Translations under genes and position numbers: made by a program | The notes under the pieces: generated by a model | What the model was told of the DNA's origin: nothing | What the model saw: only the letters and a program-made list of their open reading frames with translations | Databases searched by the model: none | Virus record (IMG/VR): IMGVR_UViG_3300042514_002691 | Location: 1 to 33,514 of that record | Length of the DNA: 33,514 bases | Source of the DNA: a virus | Strand: one strand, 5' to 3' | Part shown: piece by piece, positions 27,501 to 32,761 of the stretch | Position numbering within the stretch: position 1 is the first letter of the stretch | How the letters are laid out: each line of letters starts with the position of its first letter

Positions 27501-30500
27501 CCAGTTAGGTAAAACTTTTAAAGTACCTGGGATTAAATTGGATACAACCAAAAAGGTTGTTGATACCACACAAGACAACAAGATGCTGAACAGGGTAGCA
27601 GATTGGCCGATGCCTCAACAACAGCCAACAAAATCAATAATACTAACCCCTGGACACAGACTAGACATCAAAACAGGTACAGGCGGAACAAATCAAACAG
27701 GAAGTTTAAACTACAAAGGCGAAAATAGAACTATTGAATCTATTGGGACTGAGCAAGCCGTCAAGGTATTCGAGCGAGTCTTTGCTCAAAAAGGGTTTAA
27801 ACTCATTCAGCCACCCCCACTACCGTCAGCTAGAGGGGATCAAGCCAGAAAAGATTATCAAACGGAACTTGCTAAGTTAGAGAAAAGCAAAAATGCTTAT
27901 GCGTTAGAACTACATTTTGATGACCCTAAAGGGGGTAAATCCGGCGTAATTCCAGGGGGTAAATACGATCCGTCTGGTAAATATTTGAATCCAATGGATG
28001 TTGGTTTAGCAAACAAATTTGGAGCATTTAGTTATTTTTGGGGTGTGGGTGGTAAAGACGTTAGAAAAAACCCTGATGAACACTTGGGAGCTATTGACAA
28101 GGGAATTTCTATACTAGAGTTGGATAGATTAAATTCAACTCTTACAACCTTGATTGAAGAAGGTGTGAAAACAGGCGATTTTAGTGCTTACGAAAAAGCT
28201 ATTACACCTTACGCATTAAAAGCGGCAGAAGGTTTGATATCGGTAATCGAACCCATTGCTAAACAACGCCAATCAGTTCCGCTTGTTCCAGGGCTAGATC
28301 CACGTATAGATACCAAGTTCCTGCAAAGCGTTAGCGAAATAGCTCAAAGCGTAGGAGCAAACCCTGAAGACCTGCTTAAAACGATGCTGTATGAAACAGG
28401 TGGTACACTTTCGCCATCTGCTAGGAACAAACGCACAAACGCAACAGGTTTAATTCAGTTCATGCCCGCTACGGCTAGAGGACTGGGTACAAACATAGAT
28501 GCTCTGTCTCAAATGAGTCCACAAGAGCAATTAGTCTTTGTTCAGAAATACTTAAAACAGAACAGTAGAGGGCAAAAGCTAGACTCCTTCCGAAAAGTTT
28601 TATCTACCGTTTTTGCGGGAAATCCTAACGCATCATTAGGAGTAGGGGATGGTGATATTACGCTAGGTAATTACCTCCCCAAAGCAGAAAATCGGTACGG
28701 CAATACAGCGCGACAATTGGTGCAGATTGTTATGCAAGGCGGAAGTATTCAACCCAACCAAATGCAGGAAGCGGTAACACAAGCTAGTAGACTTAAATTA
28801 AACACCGCTGCCCAACAATATCAAACTAATCAAACTAACAGCAACCTAAATCCTGAACAAATCAGAGAAAATGAGCTAAAACAAAGGCTAGAGGCTTACA
28901 GGCTTATTATGTCCTCTCAAAAAACCGCGATAGGAGACATCAGCAGTACGAAAGATTCTACTCTAGGGACTAGAATAACGGTGTTAAAAGGTTTATCTCC
29001 TAACATGAGTAATGCGGATATGTTTAGTCTCCAATTTAATGAATTACGCCGCAAATTAGAGAAAGATGTTGAGTTGTTAGAGCAAATTGTTAGAGAAACG
29101 GATGGAGCGATCGCGCAAAAACCGGACTTACAAGCCGCATTTAATCTGGCAATGAAGAGATTTCCTAATGATCCGAGATTAGCCGCAGCCGCAATCCAGA
29201 CAAACGATCTAAGTTTTAAAGCTACAGCTTTTAAAAATGCAGAAGCTAAAAATAGCTTGAAATTTTTAAAATCCAATATTGATAGCATCCTCAAAGCGTC
29301 AATGAAAGATTTTGACAAAAAAGAGTTTTTCAGATTAAGCGAGCGGGATATATCGCAACAATCAAAAGTTATTGAACAACTACAACAACAGTTACAGTTA
29401 GTTCAAAAACTTGAGGAAATTGACCCGCTAAATCCGTTGGTTTTAAAAATTCCATCACTTCAAAGAAATATTAGCTTACTAGAATTAACCCGTGACCAAT
29501 ACCAACAATTACTAGACCTCCAAAGACGTTATTATGATGGCGGAGGTAAGGGCGGTAACATGAGTGAAGCAGCTTTTCAGAAGGAATTTAAAGCCATTCT
29601 CAATGTTAATTCTGTTAAAAGAGAGGGCGTTGATCTTAACTTTAATTATGCCGATACAGTTAAGCGAATTAAGCAAGCTAACGACGAATTAACTAAATCG
29701 CAAACTATCCAAGCCTCGCAAATGAAATCATTGCAACTAGACAATGAACGGTTTGCGATTGACAATAAGGATGGGATGGTTAGTTTAGTCAGCTTAACCA
29801 ATGAATTAACAATAAAAACTAACGAGCTAACTAATGCTTACAAGAAACAATTATTGGAAATTCAAGGTAACACCTTACTTAGTCCACAAGAAAAATTAAT
29901 AGAACGACTAAAAGCTTTCCGTAATTACGGAAAAGAAAAATCTAACCTTGACGCAGAAAATTCTTACCAAACTAAGCTCGCGCCGATTACAAATAGAGGC
30001 ATTGAACTCGGCAGGATGGAAAAATTAAATTCATCCGGTAGTGCAATTTCTTCCGAGATAATAAGAGGTCGGGGTTTGTTCGGAGTTAGAGACAAGGAAT
30101 TGCAAAAAGCACAGCTTTTATCACAAATTAAGATGGATTTTGAGAAGGAAAAAAACGAAATAGCTAAACTAGGATTATCAAGTAATTATTCAGCAGAAGA
30201 AATATCTGTACTTAGTGAAAATTTACTTAAGCTAAACGAGTTAAAACTAGACAATGTTGCGAAAGAATTTAATATGTTCACCGAGGCTATTAGCGGAATT
30301 AAAGGAGATTTTGACAATATCCTAAAGGGATTTTTCATGAACGACTCTGTTAATAAAAACGCTGGCGATTTACAGGATATTAATAAATCCCTAGATGAGA
30401 TTGCTAAGAAACGCCGCGACATTATAATGAATACGTCCGGTAATATTCAGGAAGTAAGAAACGCATACCAAAATTCTGGCAATAACAAACAACTAAAAGA

Positions 30501-31362
30501 ATTAGATAGAGCGCAGAGAGACTTAGAAAAGAAAAAGACGGAGTTGAGTAAAAGAAGTATAGTCGATGCTTTTAGCGAGATTGCAAAAAGTATTTTAAGC
30601 AATTTAGCTGCTGTTGCAAGTAAGGAACTGTCTAACCAACTATTTGGTAAATTAACTGAAATTATTTTTGGCAATAAAGCTAAAGACGTGGGCGCGATCG
30701 CTTTAAATAACGCGGGAGCTAATCTAAGTGTGTCCGCTACAATGCTACAACAAGCGGCTTTAGCCTTGCAAAATATTATGGGCGCAGGTAGCAAAGATGG
30801 CGGAGTGCTAGATAGTATTTTTGGAGCGTTTGGAGAGAGTAGTTTTGGAATACTCGAAGGCAGTAGCGCAATCCCATTTAGTTCTAGCGGAGCATTTGAC
30901 TTTAGCGATGGTTTTAGCTTAGGTGGTTTAGACGGCGGATTAGACTTTGGTTCAGCTACGCTCCCTAGTTTTGCTAAAGGCGGAATGGTTGGGGATTTAT
31001 TAAACAAGGAAAGGGCGATAAGTGGGTTTAACCCACGCTTAATTATCGCTAACGAAGGTGAACGGGTTTTAACTCCAAAAGAAACTAAGTTATGGAATCA
31101 ACTAAACAGTAGTAATAAATTGGAGAGTTTCAGTAGCGGCGGTATGATAGGTGAAGGTTTAGGGAATATTAATAACGTAGGAAGAAGTGGAGATACGATT
31201 AACATTACGCCTAACGTGAACATTAATAATAGCGAGGGTGGCAACGGCAACATTAACAAAGCCTTGTTTGAAAAAGCTTTAGAAGCAAAAATCCAAGAGA
31301 CAATCAAGCAAGAGCGTCGTCCTGGAGGTAGCTTAAACAGAGGTGGTTTATATGATAGGTAA
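18568..31362 (+). CDS. Giant multidomain tape measure protein (4264 aa)
   Basis: The gene follows the chaperone by 5 bp with GAAGAG before its ATG. Visible regions: hydrolase-like domain (about 360-575); two tandem repeats of about 120 residues (685-915); kinase-like domain (972-1235); three IGENIGAG...SPSK units (1442-1560), a repeat type common in tape measures; Pro-rich linker (1585-1750); tape-measure core with RRIKFTSGS and VSQEELRQQLAEAIPN (1932-2230) and hydrophobic segments near 1925 and 2165; coiled coils; M23 peptidase (2850-2980); amidase_3-like domain (3020-3220); lytic transglycosylase (3225-3350); coiled coils to about 4060; and a glycine-rich end with AKGGMVGD and ANEGERVLTP, typical of tape measures. 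It sets tail length and probably opens the cell wall during infection. It is intact, with no frame break over 12.8 kb. Confidence 0.9.
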   Translation: MELPQLVVELVGDYSKLMEDIKKARVEAIKQAQFLEKDLNLTIGVNDDSLKNLNKHFDLKVTHFKQTQTYFKNNPLKVFVDDGELTNLNKELDKLGQRKVTANVSVNNNGSGNKNNTVGDVVKGVIMSPVNMAANIAMSPFRAVGKVADAIGKGIDNIAVGFTEEIGRSMSIKLTGKSTKQFAKKIQDGFRLVDEEIIGKSQVYETFFAELISSGSFDKAKFAAGKRTKMQKQLNRLGDLQVIANLEEEYKSNKNTPSSIEAVDRILSEEPELKKKFETISSKKSSLSLDEHKRRFIPTIIKEAQPTDLSNKVILPLMKEVQPILNFIQGMQSYHTSKLSESHYQARKATFPILEPGQKVVSVIGGAEDKFGQGGRALATSLEPIVGKNIKLLPVENLDTDVSKRTAEIDKWTDDVLIKKLLPGMGSLSPTIKNAVRQIAYSLNPLGSDVAAAQALAHTRLAREQGNDASAISFSLGGASAYRYAKAAEYEGTKTKALAMAYPFSNLSNATPKGFASAILEKDPLTFPFKIGVYNPSSAMNILDDSGLRSSGANVHATHHLFRSPGFVEKFNDTVGSSLPTDKTSRDTMSDLQRLMLQVHQVVISTMHAKDLASKGQYSQGVIKNLFDSKYLFGQLSNERMPEQVRSMATILRGQAVDAGTLMLSNAEKTERPTGQLKDLPNDESHPGYQRYKQEASVINQSIESFKTRTVVPGAYFAGGLKREDVAARNQELSQKTIPWFKSQKQFEEYGREIIKGLEIVAKLQEEFVRTHGNISPKFLDKIDYLPTENLKTDVMEKIKFPDNVTDPGFMRYVDEVSGINESIQTFKENKAIPDKGWWAGGLNVGKVAERKRDLSIATIPWFESQKQFEEYGKKIVQGFKVILSLQEEFIKTKGNISPDFLDKIEYLPTIPGSEKIPKYASEQSPEFRNLSEYFEENLNLKKLPISDAMREHPASILGFNKMLKTIAPMMPDAKEIKAVGHGWSGAMALITDKLVYKTDLDPEGAKKIASKQEVKAYERLQGRYAPLLYAANEKESMIVEKIEGRDLKKIMEDYAAPIRASKEEQAKLKKETKPRIAKLENELENEKNPERRKEIKKAIEDLENANKLLDRQIRKDIKQFNEIFSQFYRYVGSLGRAMQDMGVVHNDLASANVFFKDYKIDPVTNKVDPGKISAIDLGISTTMPSAKQKAEDEATTIQRALIDVSLWGILDANKIRNSIKKGYKKALPIPEARQIDPSLLIPLNPAKEIPIGYSGKSLLQETVGDLPQFKPTAILPTYTVEKSYTPTPVSTIPKGYQVIKVNPVTQSTSVSATPNGYQVTRVNPVTQSTSGKDIEVSEKAKLAVKSAQELAAKFNANFAKLRSLLKDAETTGNFAPVIELSAAIKQYGDKAKADITKLRNSAGIDPNFAKSRESSQLSNSLSQITSVQNKAARISALHGGVRIGENIGAGVSEGVKNSIGDLRTAAEKLADIVPDVVTEKLKMQSPSKVMEGYGENVGAGMTEGLESSLKDLRTSSEKLANTVIDTVEEKLEIKSPSRWAIRTGQNIGNAMGTGADESLNRFKTIIASKISEMRKGIEGISPTKFNYATLPKPFPSTSSFPILPTSYEPSTRTISSAVIRAAIENERKRRRAAGMINGIPDPWNTPAGHGLPNIVSTNQKRVFPITPDPWSSPQSHQNPPLSYTIPGTTRSGTSPGLPNTSSIPPAYLPPQVPQSISFPISNTTPRGIAPQLPPFLPNGIPQVPQSTIENGVKKNSQSFVRLGIMLGKYVGEGFTKGLQFLEGGNNGIIPSLIRQINRIKESVENGTITSDVEKDKERLSRGFSKGLGSIPGFKEAKERFKGYLDFLKEIANPNVSAALGEGLANGIVAAKELFVDFLKMPEKIKEGFIQAKVAFDSFVEGMSKVQKFGEMMDFVKSSIGNVVKVLALLAVGKIILDLAPASIEVAANFENLERRIKFTSGSISEGAKNIAFLRSEAKRLNVDLSQTLESGSKFFQATKDTPIEGYQSRQIVSAVTQASAVYGLDLDKQQRTFTALEQMSGKTVVSQEELRQQLAEAIPNASQIAANAYGTTTQSMNQLLSTGRVLAEDFLPKFAQQLKAQTSSGVGDAVNSSVAITNKFNNSLIELQESIGKTLLPFRNFSLSVFASGIDLVTKNFQLLKSVLLITLIKLGSPVWLMFATYLKGISSSAGGAKGALLGMGQSIATLAAQMFVLSMAMKAIDEIMMNFKDNSGAIGEQTRNVTQSINEQRKLLNPSSKVSRDDFSAFRERFTLNPFDNDTKKLIKQMKDSAKQTTIGQQNTFDILKDSNSPAIQDAIQEIQAIDKSLDDIKMKRRAVIANNPGDIQQLRELQEQEKELSQRREKPLELFGGTKANLDKQVETLKTYLEYWEELKKNPKLYQSEIEQINKIIKVTEQDLATVIQEQDKMTKAIKNSLTEMQKFAIEIRNLEAKFNDLRQYRDTALSLEKTNLFNLGSSGDVLPGQLEYTNNLKTQATLTGKIADNLKQIQEMSAQLEVNDLDGVLNALNLNKRSGIDTLKAAQERSIDGSKEKEILSGFIKVKEMQIQTVDMQQQIAEQKYNLIQSLYQQTKQVTDYYRAAVRESQAVGIEFEKAQKTFENSKVQNKLREALIGAGDNIYTQFIEGIINVISQTTEIEKQQLEARKQRIDYQNNVQDIQLQAIELQRSLPGKIIPIDSSIADNFNLSLKNVNRTVDEINKNINNLSNSVVDATKKAEDSIKDLSKTSNSWIEGLGTKFADLVKSFENGFDRVGTAIADMGIKTSNWLASLYTGQGLLQNLAGGVQSAVSTVFGEKAGQQLEQGAKEFVSNPLGAVKKFYGLDNLQTVNQTLLRPTPGRVTSKYGMRTDPLDGTRKMHNGVDFEDATGTPIKAPLTGTVITSKGGWNGGAGNMVEVETITAEGKKVVNRFFHLSELLKKVGDVVQQGDVIGKVGSTGRGTGSHLHWEVTINGQRINPTTQLGKTFKVPGIKLDTTKKVVDTTQDNKMLNRVADWPMPQQQPTKSIILTPGHRLDIKTGTGGTNQTGSLNYKGENRTIESIGTEQAVKVFERVFAQKGFKLIQPPPLPSARGDQARKDYQTELAKLEKSKNAYALELHFDDPKGGKSGVIPGGKYDPSGKYLNPMDVGLANKFGAFSYFWGVGGKDVRKNPDEHLGAIDKGISILELDRLNSTLTTLIEEGVKTGDFSAYEKAITPYALKAAEGLISVIEPIAKQRQSVPLVPGLDPRIDTKFLQSVSEIAQSVGANPEDLLKTMLYETGGTLSPSARNKRTNATGLIQFMPATARGLGTNIDALSQMSPQEQLVFVQKYLKQNSRGQKLDSFRKVLSTVFAGNPNASLGVGDGDITLGNYLPKAENRYGNTARQLVQIVMQGGSIQPNQMQEAVTQASRLKLNTAAQQYQTNQTNSNLNPEQIRENELKQRLEAYRLIMSSQKTAIGDISSTKDSTLGTRITVLKGLSPNMSNADMFSLQFNELRRKLEKDVELLEQIVRETDGAIAQKPDLQAAFNLAMKRFPNDPRLAAAAIQTNDLSFKATAFKNAEAKNSLKFLKSNIDSILKASMKDFDKKEFFRLSERDISQQSKVIEQLQQQLQLVQKLEEIDPLNPLVLKIPSLQRNISLLELTRDQYQQLLDLQRRYYDGGGKGGNMSEAAFQKEFKAILNVNSVKREGVDLNFNYADTVKRIKQANDELTKSQTIQASQMKSLQLDNERFAIDNKDGMVSLVSLTNELTIKTNELTNAYKKQLLEIQGNTLLSPQEKLIERLKAFRNYGKEKSNLDAENSYQTKLAPITNRGIELGRMEKLNSSGSAISSEIIRGRGLFGVRDKELQKAQLLSQIKMDFEKEKNEIAKLGLSSNYSAEEISVLSENLLKLNELKLDNVAKEFNMFTEAISGIKGDFDNILKGFFMNDSVNKNAGDLQDINKSLDEIAKKRRDIIMNTSGNIQEVRNAYQNSGNNKQLKELDRAQRDLEKKKTELSKRSIVDAFSEIAKSILSNLAAVASKELSNQLFGKLTEIIFGNKAKDVGAIALNNAGANLSVSATMLQQAALALQNIMGAGSKDGGVLDSIFGAFGESSFGILEGSSAIPFSSSGAFDFSDGFSLGGLDGGLDFGSATLPSFAKGGMVGDLLNKERAISGFNPRLIIANEGERVLTPKETKLWNQLNSSNKLESFSSGGMIGEGLGNINNVGRSGDTINITPNVNINNSEGGNGNINKALFEKALEAKIQETIKQERRPGGSLNRGGLYDR
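19645..20292 (+). other. Alpha/beta-hydrolase-like region of the tape measure protein
   Basis: Residues about 360-575 begin with a hydrophobic strand ending in a glycine turn (VVSVIGGAED). ISFSLGGASAYRYAKAAE (472-489) looks like a nucleophile elbow followed by a helix, with Ser475 as the candidate nucleophile. The canonical first Gly of GxSxG is Ser473 here. A late histidine cluster (H556, H559, H560) could supply the catalytic His. A lipase or esterase fold is inferred; it may be inactive. Confidence 0.45.
20620..21312 (+). repeat. Coding tandem duplication in the tape measure gene
   Basis: Residues 685-804 and 805-about 915 are diverged copies about 120 residues apart. Aligned landmarks are HPGYQRY/DPGFMRY, FAGGL/WAGGL, TIPWFKSQKQFEEYG/TIPWFESQKQFEEYG, LQEEFVRTHGNISP/LQEEFIKTKGNISP and FLDKIDYLPT/FLDKIEYLPT. 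The unit matches no domain known to me and sits between the hydrolase-like and kinase-like regions. Confidence 0.85.
21481..22272 (+). other. Protein-kinase-like domain of the tape measure protein
   Basis: Residues 972-1235 show kinase landmarks in order: glycine loop GHGWSG (981-986), strand VYKTD with Lys998, helix C KQEVKAYE with Glu1014 or Glu1019, hinge-like IVEKIEGRDL, catalytic loop HNDLASANV (His1146, Asp1148, Asn1153) and the metal-binding DLG (Asp1177). A charged helical insertion lies at about 1060-1120. The HND form recalls the RIO/APH/ABC1-type kinase-like superfamily more than classical Hanks kinases. All main catalytic residues are present, so activity is possible; the substrate is unknown. 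Confidence 0.75.
22438..22563 (+). repeat. 63-bp tandem direct repeat in coding sequence
   Basis: Two in-frame 63-bp units (22438-22500 and 22501-22563) encode variants of GYQV-KVNPVTQSTS and GYQV-RVNPVTQSTS. The stretch AGTTAACCCAGTTACTCAAT is identical in both. It is a recent duplication in the linker after the kinase-like domain. Confidence 0.85.
27115..28617 (+). other. Three successive murein-hydrolase domains in the tape measure protein
   Basis: M23 peptidase: MHNGVD (H2877, D2881) and SHLHWE (H2962, H2964), the complete LytM zinc and catalytic set. Amidase_3-like: ILTPGH (H3030), Glu3057 or Glu3062, ALELHFD (H3116) and ILELD (E3184). Lytic transglycosylase: MLYETGG with Glu3276 and ATGLIQFMPATA (3292-3303). 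Together these could cut peptide, amide and glycan bonds of peptidoglycan. The M23 and SLT calls are firm; the amidase call is less so. Confidence 0.8.
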
Positions 31363-31462
31363 TTTATCTTTCATTAACCTCAATCTTGATTACTCTCGTA
31401 GGAGGATTGAGGTTAATATCCCCATCTACAACACCTTTAATGAAAAATACCAAGCTCATTAG
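31352..31462 (+). CDS. Possible small protein overlapping the tape measure stop (36 aa)
   Basis: An ATG inside the last codons of the tape measure gene is preceded by GAGGTGG at about 7 nt, a strong ribosome site for a coupled gene. The product is a short beta-like peptide without a recognised domain. The same DNA holds a competing minus-strand ORF and a 13-bp inverted repeat, so only one of the two may be real. Confidence 0.3.
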   Translation: MIGNLSFINLNLDYSRRRIEVNIPIYNTFNEKYQAH

Positions 31463-31516
31463 AATTATTAATCCTACGCACCCCTTAATTTCCTCATTCC
31501 TCTTCTTAATGTCCAT
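31364..31516 (-). CDS. Possible small single-span membrane protein (50 aa)
   Basis: The ORF starts MDIKKRNEEIKG, followed by a hydrophobic stretch CVGLIILMSLVFFIKGVV (13-30) and a short C-terminal tail. The charged N terminus, one transmembrane helix and tail look protein-like. AGGTAAGG lies just before the ATG. It is antisense to the end of the tape measure gene and to the 36-aa ORF. A lysis or host-membrane role would be a guess. Confidence 0.4.
   Translation of the reverse strand: MDIKKRNEEIKGCVGLIILMSLVFFIKGVVDGDINLNPPTRVIKIEVNER
31373..31417. repeat. Perfect 13-bp inverted repeat after the tape measure gene
   Basis: ATTAACCTCAATC (31373-31385) and GATTGAGGTTAAT (31405-31417) enclose a 19-nt loop containing TAGGAG. 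There is no T tract after it on the plus strand. It may be an mRNA stability or processing hairpin, or a binding site. Confidence 0.6.
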
Positions 31517-31540
31517 AACCTTACCTATTTTTTAAATTTT

Positions 31541-31882
31541 ATGCCAGTATACCCCACAGCACCACAAAGTTTTGTTTTAACTTGGGAGAATCCCCTATCC
31601 CTAAAGCAAAGTCCCGCCACAAACGCAGATAGGCGTAAGGGCGGGACTGAATTAAGGGGGACTAATTTTCAACTAAACTTAGTTAGGGAAATGCAAGAAG
31701 CTAAAGTAATGGCAGTAACAAGGGATGATTATGAAGAAATTGAAGAGTTTTTAACTTCCAGAAATGGTGCGCCATTTAACTTTAACTCCCAATTATGGAG
31801 TTGTTTAGAGTGGAATTGGATATTTAAGGGTAATGACGTTTTTGAGCTTAATTTAAGCTTAAAACAGGAGTTTCGTCCTTAA
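31541..31882 (+). CDS. Minor tail protein, lambda gpM-like
   Basis: The 113-residue protein follows the tape measure gene, as gpM follows gpH in lambda. The segment DYEEIEEFLTSRNGAPFNF, then a tryptophan-rich stretch ending in VFELNLSLKQEF, mirrors the gpM pattern 'FLeehgg..sF.W.....' and its terminal strand. It would act at the tail tip during initiation. There is no clear ribosome site before the ATG. Its stop shares TTAA with the stop of the convergent minus-strand gene. Confidence 0.6.
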   Translation: MPVYPTAPQSFVLTWENPLSLKQSPATNADRRKGGTELRGTNFQLNLVREMQEAKVMAVTRDDYEEIEEFLTSRNGAPFNFNSQLWSCLEWNWIFKGNDVFELNLSLKQEFRP

Positions 31883-32088
31883 TTTTCCTCTTTATTTACA
31901 ATTCTTTCCCATTGTTCTAAACAACTCTTAGCAGCATCGCCAACGAATGTATGTGACTTCCCATTAGTTTGCGTAAGAACCACATCCTCTTTTATGTTGT
32001 GTAAACTACAAATGGTGTAATAATTAAATCTATGAACATTACCGTTCTTTTCTGTGACAATAATCCAAGGCTCTTTTTTGGCTTTCAT
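31879..32088 (-). CDS. Small protein behind an inverted-repeat control element (69 aa)
   Basis: The family is not recognised. Residues 8-50 look like a small beta sheet (PWIIVTEKNGNVHRF, SHTFVGD) and the end is helical. The ATG lies 3 nt after an eight-T run that follows the inverted repeat 32099-32151, and no Shine-Dalgarno sequence is present. The gene may be controlled by that element, either by attenuation or by a promoter inside it. Confidence 0.55.
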   Translation of the reverse strand: MKAKKEPWIIVTEKNGNVHRFNYYTICSLHNIKEDVVLTQTNGKSHTFVGDAAKSCLEQWERIVNKEEN

Positions 32089-32098
32089 TTTAAAAAAA

Positions 32099-32151
32099 AC
32101 TTGACGACGATATAAAAGAATTTTTACACACTTCCTATATCGTCGTCAAGT
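32099..32151 (-). promoter_or_regulatory. 16-bp inverted repeat: terminator/attenuator or paired operator
   Basis: ACTTGACGACGATATA (32099-32114) and TATATCGTCGTCAAGT (32136-32151) are perfectly complementary with a 21-nt loop. On the minus strand the stem is followed by eight T (32099-32092), an intrinsic-terminator form. Each arm is also a TTGACG -35-like motif nearly identical to the copy at 5575-5590. On the minus strand, TTGACG at 32149-32144 has a weak TAAAAA -10 at 32126-32121. Confidence 0.7.
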
Positions 32152-32179
32152 AGTAAGTTAAAAGTTAAAAAACAAGGGT

Positions 32180-32359
32180 TTAGGGCGTGAATACTCTGAG
32201 ATAAATCCCGTAAATAGCAAAGATTGGGTAAAAGGCGATGAGTGCAAGTAGGTAGAAGAATGATTTTATCGGGGTTGAGATTAAATTAGAAAAATCATTC
32301 AAGGCTGCATGGAAAGTAAAACCTAATCCAAAAATAAGGTAAGCGTAAAAGTAAAGCAT
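32180..32359 (-). CDS. Small membrane protein with two predicted helices (59 aa)
   Basis: The ORF starts at ATG 32359, with AGGAGG about 13 nt upstream and only 6 bp after the stop of the DNA-binding gene. Residues 1-20 and 33-54 are hydrophobic and aromatic and joined by a short polar loop, so a helical hairpin in the membrane is expected. It belongs to the dCMP deaminase-regulator operon. Its function is unknown; membrane-acting superinfection exclusion or lysis would be possibilities without direct support. Confidence 0.65.
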   Translation of the reverse strand: MLYFYAYLIFGLGFTFHAALNDFSNLISTPIKSFFYLLALIAFYPIFAIYGIYLRVFTP

Positions 32360-32365
32360 AAGGTT

Positions 32366-32761
32366 CTATTCTCCTCCTAAGAAAAAGTTTAATCCGTCTT
32401 TGTCTAAAACAGTTTTAAGTTTCTGGGAATATTTCTTTAAAAAATTCCTCACTTCTTCATATTTTACAACAATTTCCCTACCCTTCCCTAAAGGTTTACC
32501 TTTTATTTTTCCTGTCCTATGCCAAGAAGATGTTGTGCTACGGCTTACTCCTAATAATTTTCCTATCCTGGAAAGAGATAGATCATCAAACTCTCTTGCG
32601 TAAGATATTTTTAAAACCTTAAACCTTGATCTAACGGCTTCTGGAGTTCTATTAAATCCCTGTTTTTTTAATATTAGAGATATGTCTTCAGGGCTGTGGA
32701 ATCCTACATATTCCTCTAATATTTCATCTTCCTTTTTACTCCATCTCACCCAACTAGCCAT
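32366..32761 (-). CDS. DNA-binding protein with Myb/SANT-like and helix-turn-helix parts
   Basis: Residues about 5-53 (WSKKEDEILEEYVG followed by TPEAVRSRFKVL) resemble a Myb/SANT-like DNA-binding module. Residues 60-82 (LSLSRIGKLLGVSRSTTSSW) form a clear helix-turn-helix, followed by a basic GKIKGKPLGKGR segment and a helix (YEEVRNFLKKY) as in excisionase or MerR-like 'helix-turn-helix 17' proteins. The start overlaps the dCMP deaminase end by 8 bp. It is a candidate regulator of this element, possibly of the TTGACGACG sites, but this link is inferred. Confidence 0.7.
   Translation of the reverse strand: MASWVRWSKKEDEILEEYVGFHSPEDISLILKKQGFNRTPEAVRSRFKVLKISYAREFDDLSLSRIGKLLGVSRSTTSSWHRTGKIKGKPLGKGREIVVKYEEVRNFLKKYSQKLKTVLDKDGLNFFLGGE

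Noticed and set aside
30447-31007. 186-aa minus-strand ORF opposite the tape measure gene
   Set aside because: It is an antisense shadow of the tape measure frame, rich in Leu/Pro/Ser without a ribosome site or recognisable motif. Other long antisense ORFs in 18774-31307 are rejected for the same reason.
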